Source: Rhodothermales bacterium
Lineage (GTDB): Bacteria; Bacteroidota; Rhodothermia; Rhodothermales; Bin80
DNA length: 64,000 bases
Assembly (NCBI GenBank): GCA_951812585.1
Contig: OX638318.1
Location: 276,819-340,818 of the forward strand
Direction of reading: 5' to 3'
Shown in pieces: positions 17,083-26,774 of the stretch. Position 1 is the first letter of the stretch; each line of letters starts with the position of its first letter. Both the position numbers and the translations under genes were made by a program. The notes beneath the pieces were generated by a model. The model saw only the letters and a program-made list of their open reading frames with translations, was not told where the DNA came from and did not search any database.

Positions 17083-20000
17083 GTGCACTACGGGGAGTGG
17101 GCCCGGGCGCAGGGCTTGCCTGAAACAGACCTGGGCATCGACCTGGTCGCCAAGGTCCGAAGCGGCGAAGGCTGGTGCGCGATCCAGTGCAAGTTCTGGG
17201 CCAAAGGCAAGCGGCTGCAGAAGGCTGACATAGCGCAGTTTCTGGCGGCTTTTCCGCCGGGCATTACGCGCCGCCTGCTCATTGATACGACGGGAAAGGA
17301 CTGGGGTCACAACGCCGATGCGCTTTTGCGCCAGCATGCGATCCCGGTGGCTCGCATTGGGCTGCACGAGCTTCGTCAGAGTCCGATTGACTGGTCGCAG
17401 TTCGTAGAGACCGAAGAGGTCACGCGCCCGGAGCCCAAGACGCCACGTCCACACCAGGAAGAGGCCATACGCAAGGCTATGACCGGCCTTGCAGACGAAG
17501 GCTCCCGCGGCAAGCTCATCATGGCATGCGGAACGGGCAAGACGTTTACGTCGCTTCGCATTGCGGAGGACCTTGCGGGACGCGGTGGCCGCGTGCTGTA
17601 CCTGGTGCCCAGTCTGGCCCTCATGTCCCAGACGGTGCGGGAATGGGCCGCGGATGCGCGGCTTTCGCTCCGGGCGTACGCAGCATGCTCGGATGTGCAG
17701 GTTGGCCGGCGTCGTCGCCGCAACGACGACCACATCGACATGGACGCGCTGGATTTGGCCTTTCCGGCAACGACGGATGCGGCCAAGCTGGCGGAGAAAG
17801 CTTCCCCACACGCACCCGATGATCTTACGGTGGTATTTGCCACGTACCACTCGCTTCCCGTGATTGGCGAAGCTCAACGGATTCATGGGCTGCCGGACTT
17901 TGACCTGGCCATCTGTGATGAGGCCCACCGGACAGCAGGCGCGCGCATCAAGGGTGAGGAGGACAGCCACTTTGTAAAGATCCACGACCAGGCGCATATC
18001 CGGGCGCATCGCCGGCTGTACATGACCGCTACGCCGAAGGTATATGCCCCGTCTGCGCGCAACAAGGCGGGTAAAGTGAACGCTGCGCTGTGCTCCATGG
18101 AGGATGAGGCGCTGTACGGCCCCGTCCTGTACGAGATCGGCTTCGGGAGCGCCGTGGAACAGGGGCTCCTCACCGACTACAAGGTGATCGTGCTGACGGT
18201 GCCAGAAAATGCCGTCGCCCATGGAATGCACGAGTCAATGGCCCGGTATGAGCTGAAGCTGGACGATGCGGGCAAGCTCATTGGCTGCTGGCGGGCGCTG
18301 GCGAAGGCCGATGAGGAGGAATTTCCTGAGGATGATCAGCTGCCCATGCGCCGGGCCATCGCCTACTGCCGCGACATCAAGTCCTCCAAACAGGTGGAGA
18401 CGCTCTTCGGCACAGTGGTGCACGAATACCGCGAATCGTCTCAGGCGAACGCAAAGGACGAAGTGTCGGACTATGCGGTCGTAGCGCAGCATGTCGACGG
18501 CACTTTCAATGCGCTGAGGCGCAGCGAGCGCTTGACATGGCTTGACAGCGTGCGCCCGGCCGACGGGGCCTGTCATGTGCTTTCGAATGCGCGCTGCCTG
18601 GCCGAGGGCGTGGATGTGCCGGCGCTGGACGCCATCCTCTTCATGCATCCGCGCAAAAGTCAGATCGACGTGGTGCAGGCGGTGGGCCGCGTGATGCGGC
18701 GTGCTCCGGGCAAGCAGATGGGCTACGTCATACTGCCCGTGGTGATTCCCTCCAATACGGATCCCACAGCCGCCCTGGAAAAGTCTGACACGTTCCGTGT
18801 GGTCTGGCAAGTGCTGAATGCCATTCGGTCGCACGATGAACGGTTTGAGGCCATGCTCAACCTCTTGGAGGAAGGCCGATCCGGCACGCACTTGAGCATC
18901 GTTGCGCTTGCGGACTGGCAGCCAAGGCCTTCCAACGGCAGGAGCACTATCGATATTGGCGAAAACGGTAATGGCGATAAAGACACCGTCGGTAAGACAA
19001 GGTTCGCTGAGCCGGAACTGTTTGATCTGCCCGCAGCGATACGCGCCAAGATTGTGGAGAAGTGCGGCAACCGGCGGTACTGGGACGAGTGGGCGGGGGA
19101 TGTCGCGGCCATAGCCCGGCGGCATATCGAGCGCATATCGGCGATAGTCACAGCTGACGAGTCAGGCAGCGCAACGTTGGATTTGGATGCATTGCTTGCC
19201 GACGAGGCGGTGCAGGAGATATTTGAAGAATTCCTGGATGAGCTACGCGATGACCTGAACGAGGGCATATCCAAGCAGGATGCCATCGAGATGCTCGCGC
19301 AGCACATGGTCACCCGACCCGTCTTTGAAGCGCTGCATGGCGATGCCCGGTTCGTCGATCAGAACCCGGTTAGCAAGGGCATACAGCTGATCCTGGATGT
19401 CCTGGAGCCTGCCCACATCGAGCAAGAAGCGGAAAGTCTCGAGGCGTTCTACGACAGCGTTCGCAGGCGCGCCAAGGCCGCGAACACGCCGCTGGCCCGG
19501 CAGAAGATCATCACGGAGCTGTACGACAAGTTCTTCCGGAACGCTTTCCCGAAGACAGCACAGAGGTTGGGCATCGTATACACGCCGATAGAGATCGTGG
19601 ACTTCATCCTGCACTCGGTGGATGAGGTGCTACGCACAGAGTTTGGCCAGTCGCTGTCCTCAGACGGCGTACAGATCCTGGATCCCTTCACCGGAACGGG
19701 CACCTTCATCACGCGCATCATCCAGAATGGCCTGATCAGGCCTGAGTCTCTGGCCAAAAAGTACGCGTCGGAGATCCACGCCAATGAGATCATGCTGCTG
19801 GCGTACTACATCGCGGCGGTCAACATTGAAGCGGCCTTTCACGCCGCCGTGGGGGCGGACGAATACCAGCGCTTCCCAGGGATCATCCTGACAGATACGT
19901 TCGAAATGCAGGACAGCCCAGATCTGATCGCGAATATTCTGCCGGAGAACTCCGAACAGCGCAAGAAGCAGAAGGATGCGCGCATCCGGGTGATCGTAAG

Positions 20001-21861
20001 CAATCCGCCGTGGTCGGCAGGTCAAAGAAGCGAGAACGATGCGGCCCAGAATCAGAAATACCCGAACCTCGATAGCCGGATTACAACAAACTATGCGCAT
20101 CATTCAAAGGCGACCAACAAGAACAGCCTGTACGACAGCTACGTGCGGGCGATTCGTTGGGCGTCTGATCGCATCGGGGACAGCGGCGTGATCGGGTTCG
20201 TGACGAATGCGGGCTGGCTGGACGGAAACGCCATGGACGGCATGCGCAAGTGCCTAGAGGAAGAGTTTACGGGCATTCATGTGGTCCATTTGCGGGGGAA
20301 CCAGCGGACACAGGGCGAACGGTCGCGACAAGAAGGGGGCAAGGTATTTGGGGCGGGGTCACGGGCGCCGGTGGCGATCACCCTGTTGGTGCGAAACCCA
20401 AAGCGCCACGGGTGCAGGATTCTGTTCCACGACATCGGCGACTACCTGAATCGCGAGGAGAAGCTCAACAAGGTCAAGGAGTATCAGAGCATCCGCGGCG
20501 TGGCTGCAAGCGGAGGCTGGTCGACCATCGTGCCGGATATGTACCACGACTGGCTCAATCAGCGCGACGCGGGCTTTGCGGCGTTCATGGCGTTGGGAGA
20601 CAAGTCTGGAGGCATACAGATTGGCGAAAAGATTTTCAAGAACTACTCACAGGGGGTAAAGACCAATCGCGACGCCTGGTGCTACAACTTTTCGAAGACT
20701 GCGCTGAATGACAAAGTGCAGGGCATGATCCGCTTCTATGAAGCGGAGCGACGGCGACTCCAGGATCAGATTGTAGCTGCGCACAGGCTGTCGGCAGCGG
20801 AGATTACCCGCCTCATAAACAACGATGCCACCAAAATCAGCTGGTCGGACGGCCTGAAAACCCACTTGCGCGGGAACAAGAGACTCAGCGTCGAAGAGGG
20901 ACGCATTGCGGCGTCTCAATACAGACCCTTCACGAGGCAGTACATCTACCTGAGCCGAAGACTGAATGACAGGGTCTACCAGATCCCGAAGCTGTTTCCA
21001 CACGGAGAGGCGGAGAACCGGCTCATCTGTGTGCCGGCAAAAGGGGTAAAAGACGATTTTACGTGCCTCATGGTCGACATCATACCCGATCTGAACCTGA
21101 TCACCGGCGGACAGTGCTTTCCGCGGTGGCAATATGCAAAGAATGGTTCGCCCGAAGCCAGATTGTTTGCCGAGGAAGAGAAATCGGACGCCCACGGGTA
21201 CGTGCGCCAAAGTGCGATCAGCAAGGAATCAATCACCGCCTTTGCGGAGAAGCTGGGTGCCGAGTGCAAGGTAACCGCGGACGACCTCTTTCACTACGTG
21301 TACGGCGTGCTGCACCTCCCCTCCTATCGCACCAAGTATCAGGCAAACCTTAGCAAAGAGCTGCCCCGAATACCGATCCCAGTGAAGCTGGAGGACTACC
21401 GGGCGTTGGCCCAAGCCGGCGAGGCGCTCGGCAAACTCCACACGGACTACGATGATGGGGAGCCGTGGACCATTGAATTTGCAGACGGCGGCTGGAAGCC
21501 GCGTAACGGGACAGCAGAGATGGAGTGGTTTCGCGTGGGCAAGCCCATGCGCCATCCCGGCAGTGGAAGAGCCAAAGACAGGACGCGCATCTGGTACAAC
21601 GACTACATAACCATTAAGGGTATCCCCGAGGAGGCCTACGACTACATGGTGAACGGCAAACCGGCCATCGCCTGGGTCATGGAACGGCAGTGTGTCAAGA
21701 ATCACAAAGCCAGCGGCATCGTCAACGATGCCAACCGCTACGCCCTGGAAACCATGCAGGACCCTGCCTATCCGCTGAAGCTCCTGGCCAGAGTGATCCG
21801 CGTCAGCATCAAAACCCTGCGCATCGTAAAGCAGCTGCCAGACCCCGTGTGGCATTCGTAG
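17083..21861 (+). CDS. Type ISP restriction-modification enzyme (nuclease-helicase-methyltransferase)
   Basis: 1592 residues in the open frame. Near the start is an Mrr-like PD-(D/E)XK nuclease (GIDLVAKVRSGEGWCAIQCKFW: D then QxK). Next is an SF2 helicase (about 125-620) with Walker A MACGTGKT, DEAH box CDEAHRTAG, motif III-like MTATPKVY and motif VI-like QAVGRVMRRAPGK. An N6-adenine methyltransferase follows (about 830-1200) with SAM motif DPFTGTGTF and catalytic NPPW. The C-terminal 350-400 residues are the target-recognition part. This order is that of single-chain LlaBIII/LlaGI-type enzymes, which need no partner subunits. The true N-terminus lies at 16916 but is separated by a one-base frameshift. 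If that is real, the nuclease domain might still be made from the GTG with its first helices missing. It stands next to the ubiquitin-like/patatin locus in a defence island. Confidence 0.93.
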   Translation: MHYGEWARAQGLPETDLGIDLVAKVRSGEGWCAIQCKFWAKGKRLQKADIAQFLAAFPPGITRRLLIDTTGKDWGHNADALLRQHAIPVARIGLHELRQSPIDWSQFVETEEVTRPEPKTPRPHQEEAIRKAMTGLADEGSRGKLIMACGTGKTFTSLRIAEDLAGRGGRVLYLVPSLALMSQTVREWAADARLSLRAYAACSDVQVGRRRRRNDDHIDMDALDLAFPATTDAAKLAEKASPHAPDDLTVVFATYHSLPVIGEAQRIHGLPDFDLAICDEAHRTAGARIKGEEDSHFVKIHDQAHIRAHRRLYMTATPKVYAPSARNKAGKVNAALCSMEDEALYGPVLYEIGFGSAVEQGLLTDYKVIVLTVPENAVAHGMHESMARYELKLDDAGKLIGCWRALAKADEEEFPEDDQLPMRRAIAYCRDIKSSKQVETLFGTVVHEYRESSQANAKDEVSDYAVVAQHVDGTFNALRRSERLTWLDSVRPADGACHVLSNARCLAEGVDVPALDAILFMHPRKSQIDVVQAVGRVMRRAPGKQMGYVILPVVIPSNTDPTAALEKSDTFRVVWQVLNAIRSHDERFEAMLNLLEEGRSGTHLSIVALADWQPRPSNGRSTIDIGENGNGDKDTVGKTRFAEPELFDLPAAIRAKIVEKCGNRRYWDEWAGDVAAIARRHIERISAIVTADESGSATLDLDALLADEAVQEIFEEFLDELRDDLNEGISKQDAIEMLAQHMVTRPVFEALHGDARFVDQNPVSKGIQLILDVLEPAHIEQEAESLEAFYDSVRRRAKAANTPLARQKIITELYDKFFRNAFPKTAQRLGIVYTPIEIVDFILHSVDEVLRTEFGQSLSSDGVQILDPFTGTGTFITRIIQNGLIRPESLAKKYASEIHANEIMLLAYYIAAVNIEAAFHAAVGADEYQRFPGIILTDTFEMQDSPDLIANILPENSEQRKKQKDARIRVIVSNPPWSAGQRSENDAAQNQKYPNLDSRITTNYAHHSKATNKNSLYDSYVRAIRWASDRIGDSGVIGFVTNAGWLDGNAMDGMRKCLEEEFTGIHVVHLRGNQRTQGERSRQEGGKVFGAGSRAPVAITLLVRNPKRHGCRILFHDIGDYLNREEKLNKVKEYQSIRGVAASGGWSTIVPDMYHDWLNQRDAGFAAFMALGDKSGGIQIGEKIFKNYSQGVKTNRDAWCYNFSKTALNDKVQGMIRFYEAERRRLQDQIVAAHRLSAAEITRLINNDATKISWSDGLKTHLRGNKRLSVEEGRIAASQYRPFTRQYIYLSRRLNDRVYQIPKLFPHGEAENRLICVPAKGVKDDFTCLMVDIIPDLNLITGGQCFPRWQYAKNGSPEARLFAEEEKSDAHGYVRQSAISKESITAFAEKLGAECKVTADDLFHYVYGVLHLPSYRTKYQANLSKELPRIPIPVKLEDYRALAQAGEALGKLHTDYDDGEPWTIEFADGGWKPRNGTAEMEWFRVGKPMRHPGSGRAKDRTRIWYNDYITIKGIPEEAYDYMVNGKPAIAWVMERQCVKNHKASGIVNDANRYALETMQDPAYPLKLLARVIRVSIKTLRIVKQLPDPVWHS

Positions 21862-22393
21862 GGGCCAAGCTCACGCCGCGAAGTGAGACAAGTCGGGTGC
21901 CACTTTGCCTTCCGAGTGCGCCGGGTGCGCCCTGCCCGATCCTGCGTACTGCCAACGGCCGGATCCATGTGCGCCACGCGAGGCGTCGGCAATGGAGCGA
22001 AATCGCTAGGGCCCTTAACGTTCAGGCTGCCGCGGGATTCGTAACCCCACATTCCAAGGAGATAGAGCGGCAATGGGCGAATCCTCGTGGAGCCTGGCGG
22101 GGTAGCGGCCCAGCAGGCGGATGCCGAATCTCGACTTACGGCATTCTGCGTCTTTACGGAATGCACGGCCCATCGGAAGCATCGAGCTTTAAGGCCTGCT
22201 GGTCCTTCGGATGGAGCACCCACCCTGATGCATCGCAACCGCGTCGCCGCAAGCACCTGGAACTTCGCACGGGCGCAGCACCCCCAAGCGGTTGCATTTG
22301 TCGCGGTTGCACTGTTCAATGTTGCAATATTTTCAGTACCTTTTCGTGGAACCGTTTCCTTCTACCAAATCACCTGATATCCAAATTATCACC
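21862..22393. other. Intergenic region, no gene recognised
   Basis: 530 bases between the restriction gene and the T9SS surface protein. No frame shows a recognisable product or family motif. Close to the next gene (22290-22360) several TTGCA/TTGC words occur in a less G+C-rich stretch, the most likely place for its promoter, but no consensus promoter could be fixed. Confidence 0.4.
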
Positions 22394-24532
22394 ATGAAAC
22401 AGTTTGTTACATGCCTCGCGATGCTGATCGCATCACCCGCCGCCCTGGCACTCGCCCAGGCTGGGCCTGCGCTCGGCAGCGACTTTATCTTCTTTCGCAA
22501 CGGCACCAACACCAGCATCCCCGATGTAGGTGGCACCGAAGAAGCCGATCAAAACGATCCGAATGAGATCTCGATACGCTACGATTACAGCGACTGGTCT
22601 TACCAGTTTTTTGGCTGGGACCCCGGTGTTGGCAAGGACTTGACAGGCAACCTTACTAGCAACGATATCCTACATCTCAAGCTGCGGGTCCATCAGGACA
22701 ATGCAAGCAAAGACAACACGTTCATCATGTTTGAGGACAAAACGAACGGACAGCCCGATGATCTGCCCATGCGGCTGGTCTGGCGCGTTCCTGCAAGCAT
22801 GAAGGATGGCAACTGGCACACGCTTGACATCCCGTTACCCCCGGAAAAATGTGCCGACCTGGCCAGTGCTCGCGGAACCCTGGGCCTTGCAGACAACTGG
22901 TGGTACGGCGGCAGCTGGTCCAACGCCACGCAGCGCGTGGGTGACTACGATGACGAATGCGGCAATACAACCAATAACCCCCAGTACTGGAAGGAATTCG
23001 AGTGGACCAACGTCAAATCTCTAGGTGCATTTTTCGACCACAACACCGGCGGCAACAGCATCTGGTTTGACGATGTCTACATCGGGAGCGCAGGCCTTGA
23101 TTTGACGATCGCCGATGCGCCGCCTGCCGCCATGTCAGGCGTCATGGTGGAAACGCTGCCCGAAGGCAACAAGATCTCTTGGACGCATGATGCCAGTTTT
23201 GGGGGGTACCGGGTCTACGGCAGCAGCAATGCATTCACAGATGCCGGTGCCGATGGCGTCTTCGAAATGGGGACCATTCCTGGCGACGCGATGGATTTCA
23301 GCCTTACGCATTACCTGCAGTACGTCCACCCCACAGTGGCTCCGGGAGCTACAAATGCCTTCATGTATAGTCCATATTACGGCGTGGCGTCGCTGAGTCA
23401 GTTTGGGGTAGAGAACAAGGACGTTACCAACAGCATGGCTAACCCCACGAACGCTGACCTGTCGCTCGCGCCCGTAATCCTTGAACTCACAGACGCTGAG
23501 GCCGGCATGCTGCTTACAGACTTTGCCAGCGGCAACGCCTCTGGAAGTGGGTTCCATAGCGACTGGCTGCCCTTCATGCTGAATCAAAGCCACTACAAGC
23601 TCGCGGATGTCCAAACGCCACCGGACAATGACGACGATCTGTCTGGCACTTTTTGGCTCGGGTATTCCCAGCTCAACGAGCTGTGGCTCTATGCGGAAGT
23701 GCGTGATGACCAGATAGACCTTCCGAGCTCTGGAACCGGTGATCCGTGGAACTACGATACCATTGAAATTGGCTGGGCCAATTATGACGTGACCGACGAC
23801 GGTGGAGATGTCATTTTTGGTACGCCGCATCAGGACTTTAGCCGTGGCATGTACGCAGACTACCAATTCCGCATCGCGGGCCGCGACGGAGGCAGCGCTG
23901 CATTCTGGGAGGTAGGCAACCCTGGTGTCGGCGAAGTTGGCGGCGCAGTGTACAACGCGTGGATGGATAACAGCGGCAACCAGATTGGCTACAAGATCCT
24001 GGGTGTCCTGCCGCTTGACGGAATACAGGAGACTTCAACCGGCGATGCGGTACTGTCGCCCCCAGGGGCCGGCGATCCCATCCGTTACATGGCCATCGAT
24101 ATCGTGCTCAACGACCGGGATTCAGGCACGCGCGAACACCAGATTCAGACCTCGCGCAAGTACAACGCTGGGGGTCAGTGGTGGAATACTCCGGCGGAAT
24201 GGGAAACCGTTGCGATGTCTCCAAGAGATCAGCACCCCATCGCCACACAGACAGAGTTTCCCGAAGATTTTGTGCTGAACCAGAACTATCCCAACCCATT
24301 CAACCCGACTACGAACATTGGCTTTACGCTGGGCTCTGCAGAGCGCGTAACGCTTACAGTCCACGACGTACTCGGAAGGAAAGTCGCCACGTTGCTTCAG
24401 GGACAGCAGCTCGTGGCGGGCAGCCATTCGGTTCCGTTCCGTGCGGAAGGCTTGGCCTCCGGGATCTACATCTACCAGATCCGGGCAGGCGACGCCTTTA
24501 TGCAGACGAAGCGAATGATCTTGGTCAAGTAG
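22394..24532 (+). CDS. Secreted surface protein with CBM9-like region and T9SS sorting domain
   Basis: 712 residues starting at MKQFVTCLAMLIASPAALAL, a clear Sec signal peptide ending near AQA; longer upstream starts would bury it. Residues about 25-230 form a beta-rich module ending ...SIWFDDVYIGSAG, like the galactose-binding/CBM folds at the front of surface glycan-binding proteins. A segment ISWTHDASFGGYRVYG follows, fibronectin-III-like. Residues about 440-600 (LWLYAEVRDDQIDLPSSGTGDPWNYDTIEIGW) resemble CBM9 or cellobiose-dehydrogenase-cytochrome-type beta sandwiches. The last 90 residues (LNQNYPNPFNPTTNIGF, VHDVLGRKVATLL, ASGIYIYQI) are a type A T9SS sorting domain, so the protein should be exported through the outer membrane and anchored or released. 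No catalytic residues are recognised; glycan binding is inferred. Confidence 0.85.
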   Translation: MKQFVTCLAMLIASPAALALAQAGPALGSDFIFFRNGTNTSIPDVGGTEEADQNDPNEISIRYDYSDWSYQFFGWDPGVGKDLTGNLTSNDILHLKLRVHQDNASKDNTFIMFEDKTNGQPDDLPMRLVWRVPASMKDGNWHTLDIPLPPEKCADLASARGTLGLADNWWYGGSWSNATQRVGDYDDECGNTTNNPQYWKEFEWTNVKSLGAFFDHNTGGNSIWFDDVYIGSAGLDLTIADAPPAAMSGVMVETLPEGNKISWTHDASFGGYRVYGSSNAFTDAGADGVFEMGTIPGDAMDFSLTHYLQYVHPTVAPGATNAFMYSPYYGVASLSQFGVENKDVTNSMANPTNADLSLAPVILELTDAEAGMLLTDFASGNASGSGFHSDWLPFMLNQSHYKLADVQTPPDNDDDLSGTFWLGYSQLNELWLYAEVRDDQIDLPSSGTGDPWNYDTIEIGWANYDVTDDGGDVIFGTPHQDFSRGMYADYQFRIAGRDGGSAAFWEVGNPGVGEVGGAVYNAWMDNSGNQIGYKILGVLPLDGIQETSTGDAVLSPPGAGDPIRYMAIDIVLNDRDSGTREHQIQTSRKYNAGGQWWNTPAEWETVAMSPRDQHPIATQTEFPEDFVLNQNYPNPFNPTTNIGFTLGSAERVTLTVHDVLGRKVATLLQGQQLVAGSHSVPFRAEGLASGIYIYQIRAGDAFMQTKRMILVK

Positions 24533-24560
24533 CATTCGGCCTTTCGATAACAAGCAATGC

Positions 24561-24598
24561 AGGGGCGCTTTCAGATCCTGGGAGCGCCCCTGTCTTTT
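24561..24598 (+). terminator. Rho-independent terminator after the T9SS surface protein
   Basis: AGGGGCGCT (24561-24569) pairs perfectly with AGCGCCCCT (24583-24591), with a 13-base loop, followed by GTCTTTT. It lies 29 bases after the stop codon. Confidence 0.75.
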
Positions 24599-25446
24599 GC
24601 TGAGGCCCAGCGTAAGACATCACCGCACACCCCAGGCACTGCGCAACCGCTGCCTGAATCAACAGGCCGCCCATCCTTGGCAAGATCCTTGCCAAGGATC
24701 TTTGGGGCTGGCCAAATGCATCATGCCGGGTGCAGTGCTCAACCGCGCAGGATACGTCAGCGGATGACTGAGCTTGATAAGGGCAGGCCTGTTGCAAATC
24801 AGGTCCCTGCGGCTTCTGAAATCGCGCGGAAGGCATCGCTGCCGCAGGTGCGCCCGCCAGCGCTGCCGCAGTAGGCTTCGTCGCGGCTGCCCTGGCCTGC
24901 GTAGCGCAATCCAGGCTGAAGCAACCCGGTGGCCTTATGGCAATAGGGCCGGTCACGGTAATGCATTACGGCGTAGTAAGTACAGAACGATCATTAATTG
25001 AATTGGCAGCATCGCGTGCGTGACTTAGTCCTTTGTGATTGCCTTCGCCCAGATCAGGTGTTTTCCGTAACCGTGCTTTCCAATGAACAGGCCGCTGGAG
25101 CAGGCGGCGCTGATGGTCTGGACAGCCCGGTGCGATGAAGTGCGCACTGGGTCCATGCAAGCCCGCCCTACGATGCGCTATTGGGAGCCATCCTGAACAT
25201 GTAAAAGGGGCTACTCCGGCTATTTTCTGGGTTAAGGCGTCCATAAGGCCCGCGAATGCTGCGCCGCGGCTGGCATAACAGCGTCTGAACCGGGCTGACC
25301 GGGAGCCGCTGCATGCCATAGCAGGATGGATCGAGTATCGACCTCAAAGCAACTACGATTGCTCTAAACAATGTTTGAACACGGGAACTTTTTTCAAGAT
25401 CCGATGTAAACATAATCAAATTCTTTCTTGCCAGACTTTTGATTGA
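24599..25446. other. Intergenic region, no gene recognised
   Basis: About 850 bases with no credible gene on either strand. It contains the 12-bp palindrome at 24673. The last 100 bases before the nuclease gene are more AT-rich and probably hold its promoter. No RNA gene or transposase motif could be recognised. Confidence 0.4.
24673..24699. repeat. Perfect 12-bp inverted repeat
   Basis: ATCCTTGGCAAG (24673-24684) and CTTGCCAAGGAT (24688-24699) are perfect reverse complements with a 3-base spacer. There is no T-run next to it, so it is a DNA-protein site or hairpin rather than an obvious terminator. Confidence 0.5.
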
Positions 25447-26745
25447 ATGACCCAGGTCTTAGTAATTGCCGATGCGCACATAGGGCGGTACCCCTCGAAA
25501 GTGCCCGTGAACCAGGATGAACTGACTGTCCGCGCCGTGTGGAATGCAGCAATAGACTATGCGCTCGAACACCCTGTGCATGCAGTTGTCCTGACAGGCG
25601 ACATCGTTGATAAGTCCAACAAGTACTTTGAGGCCTATGGCCCCGTCAAGCACGGCGTTCGCACGTTGACGTCCGCGGGCATTGAGGTGTTTGCGGTGGC
25701 AGGAAATCACGACTACGACGTCTTTCCGCGGCTGGCCAGCGAGGTAAGCCAGGACCGATTCCATCTGCTGGGCCACAATGGCACCTGGGAAACAAAACCG
25801 CTCATCGTCGATGGCCGCGTGGCCGCGTGGTTCATGGGATGGTCGTTTCCTTCCCTGCATTGCTCCAAATCGCCGCTGGAAACGCTACAGCTGCCGTCGA
25901 AAAGCGAGCCCATAGTCGGCATTGTTCACGGCGAAGTGAGTGAATCAGGGAGCCAGTATGCGCCGCTTTCTCTGGAAACCCTGCAAAGGCTGCCGGTTGC
26001 GGCGTGGCTGCTCGGACATGTGCATAAGCCGCAGTGCTATGACGGGAGTCCCCCAGTGCTTTATCCCGGATCGCTCCAACCGCTGGACCCGGGTGAAGCG
26101 GGCGCGCATGGCCCCTGGATGCTGAACATCGACAGGCAAGACACCGTCTCTGTAACGCAAGTGAAGCTAGCTTCCGTCCGATACGAAAAGGTCGCCATCG
26201 ACGTAGGCAAGGCAACCGATATCAAAGACATTGAATCTGCAATCACCGCCAGGGTCTCTAGGGAAGCGGGACGACTGCAGAGCGAAAACGAGCAGCTGCG
26301 CCATGCGGTATTGCGGGTGAATCTAACAGGGCGAACGGCGCTGCATCGCGAGCTGATCACACGCTCATGGAGCGATACGCTGGACAAGCTTGTGGTTCCA
26401 ATGGACACGCTGCAAGTCACAGTCGACACGGTCGAGTGTAACACCACGCCCGCGCGCAATCTGGATAACATCGCGCGATTCACAGACCCGCCTGGAACCC
26501 TTGCCCGTTGGATCCTAGAACTTCGGTTGATCGCCGATGGCGCCGCGGTTACGCCTACGCCAAAATGCAAATCGCTCCTATCCGCCGCACGCGACGAACT
26601 TGCGCGTGTTCAGAAGGTGAAGAACTACCAGGATCACCTGGCCAAGCTGGATTTAGGTACGACTGACCTCGCCGCGCTACTAGCGTCCCAAGGCTTATTG
26701 CTGTTGGACGCACTGATGTCCCAGCGCGACAATGCACAAAAGTAA
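25447..26745 (+). CDS. yhaO: YhaO-type metallophosphoesterase nuclease (SbcD/Mre11-like)
   Basis: 432 residues. The N-terminal 230 residues carry all calcineurin-like phosphoesterase motifs in order: DAHIG (9-13), LTGDIVD, AGNHDYD, VHGE and LLGHVHKP. These are the ligands of two metals in Mre11/SbcD nucleases. The C-terminal 200 residues are a less conserved capping region. The gene is followed after 29 bases by a YhaN-like ATPase, the same pairing as yhaO-yhaN of Bacillus and parallel to sbcD-sbcC. It probably works as a DNA-end nuclease controlled by the ATPase. The symbol rests on the neighbour pair and overall architecture, not on a database hit. Confidence 0.8.
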   Translation: MTQVLVIADAHIGRYPSKVPVNQDELTVRAVWNAAIDYALEHPVHAVVLTGDIVDKSNKYFEAYGPVKHGVRTLTSAGIEVFAVAGNHDYDVFPRLASEVSQDRFHLLGHNGTWETKPLIVDGRVAAWFMGWSFPSLHCSKSPLETLQLPSKSEPIVGIVHGEVSESGSQYAPLSLETLQRLPVAAWLLGHVHKPQCYDGSPPVLYPGSLQPLDPGEAGAHGPWMLNIDRQDTVSVTQVKLASVRYEKVAIDVGKATDIKDIESAITARVSREAGRLQSENEQLRHAVLRVNLTGRTALHRELITRSWSDTLDKLVVPMDTLQVTVDTVECNTTPARNLDNIARFTDPPGTLARWILELRLIADGAAVTPTPKCKSLLSAARDELARVQKVKNYQDHLAKLDLGTTDLAALLASQGLLLLDALMSQRDNAQK

Positions 26746-26774
26746 TACCGCTAATCTTAACAATTGCAGGAACT

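Noticed and set aside
16882-18231. 449-residue minus-strand ORF
   Set aside because: Antisense to the nuclease and helicase parts of the type ISP enzyme; composition is that of a reversed coding frame.
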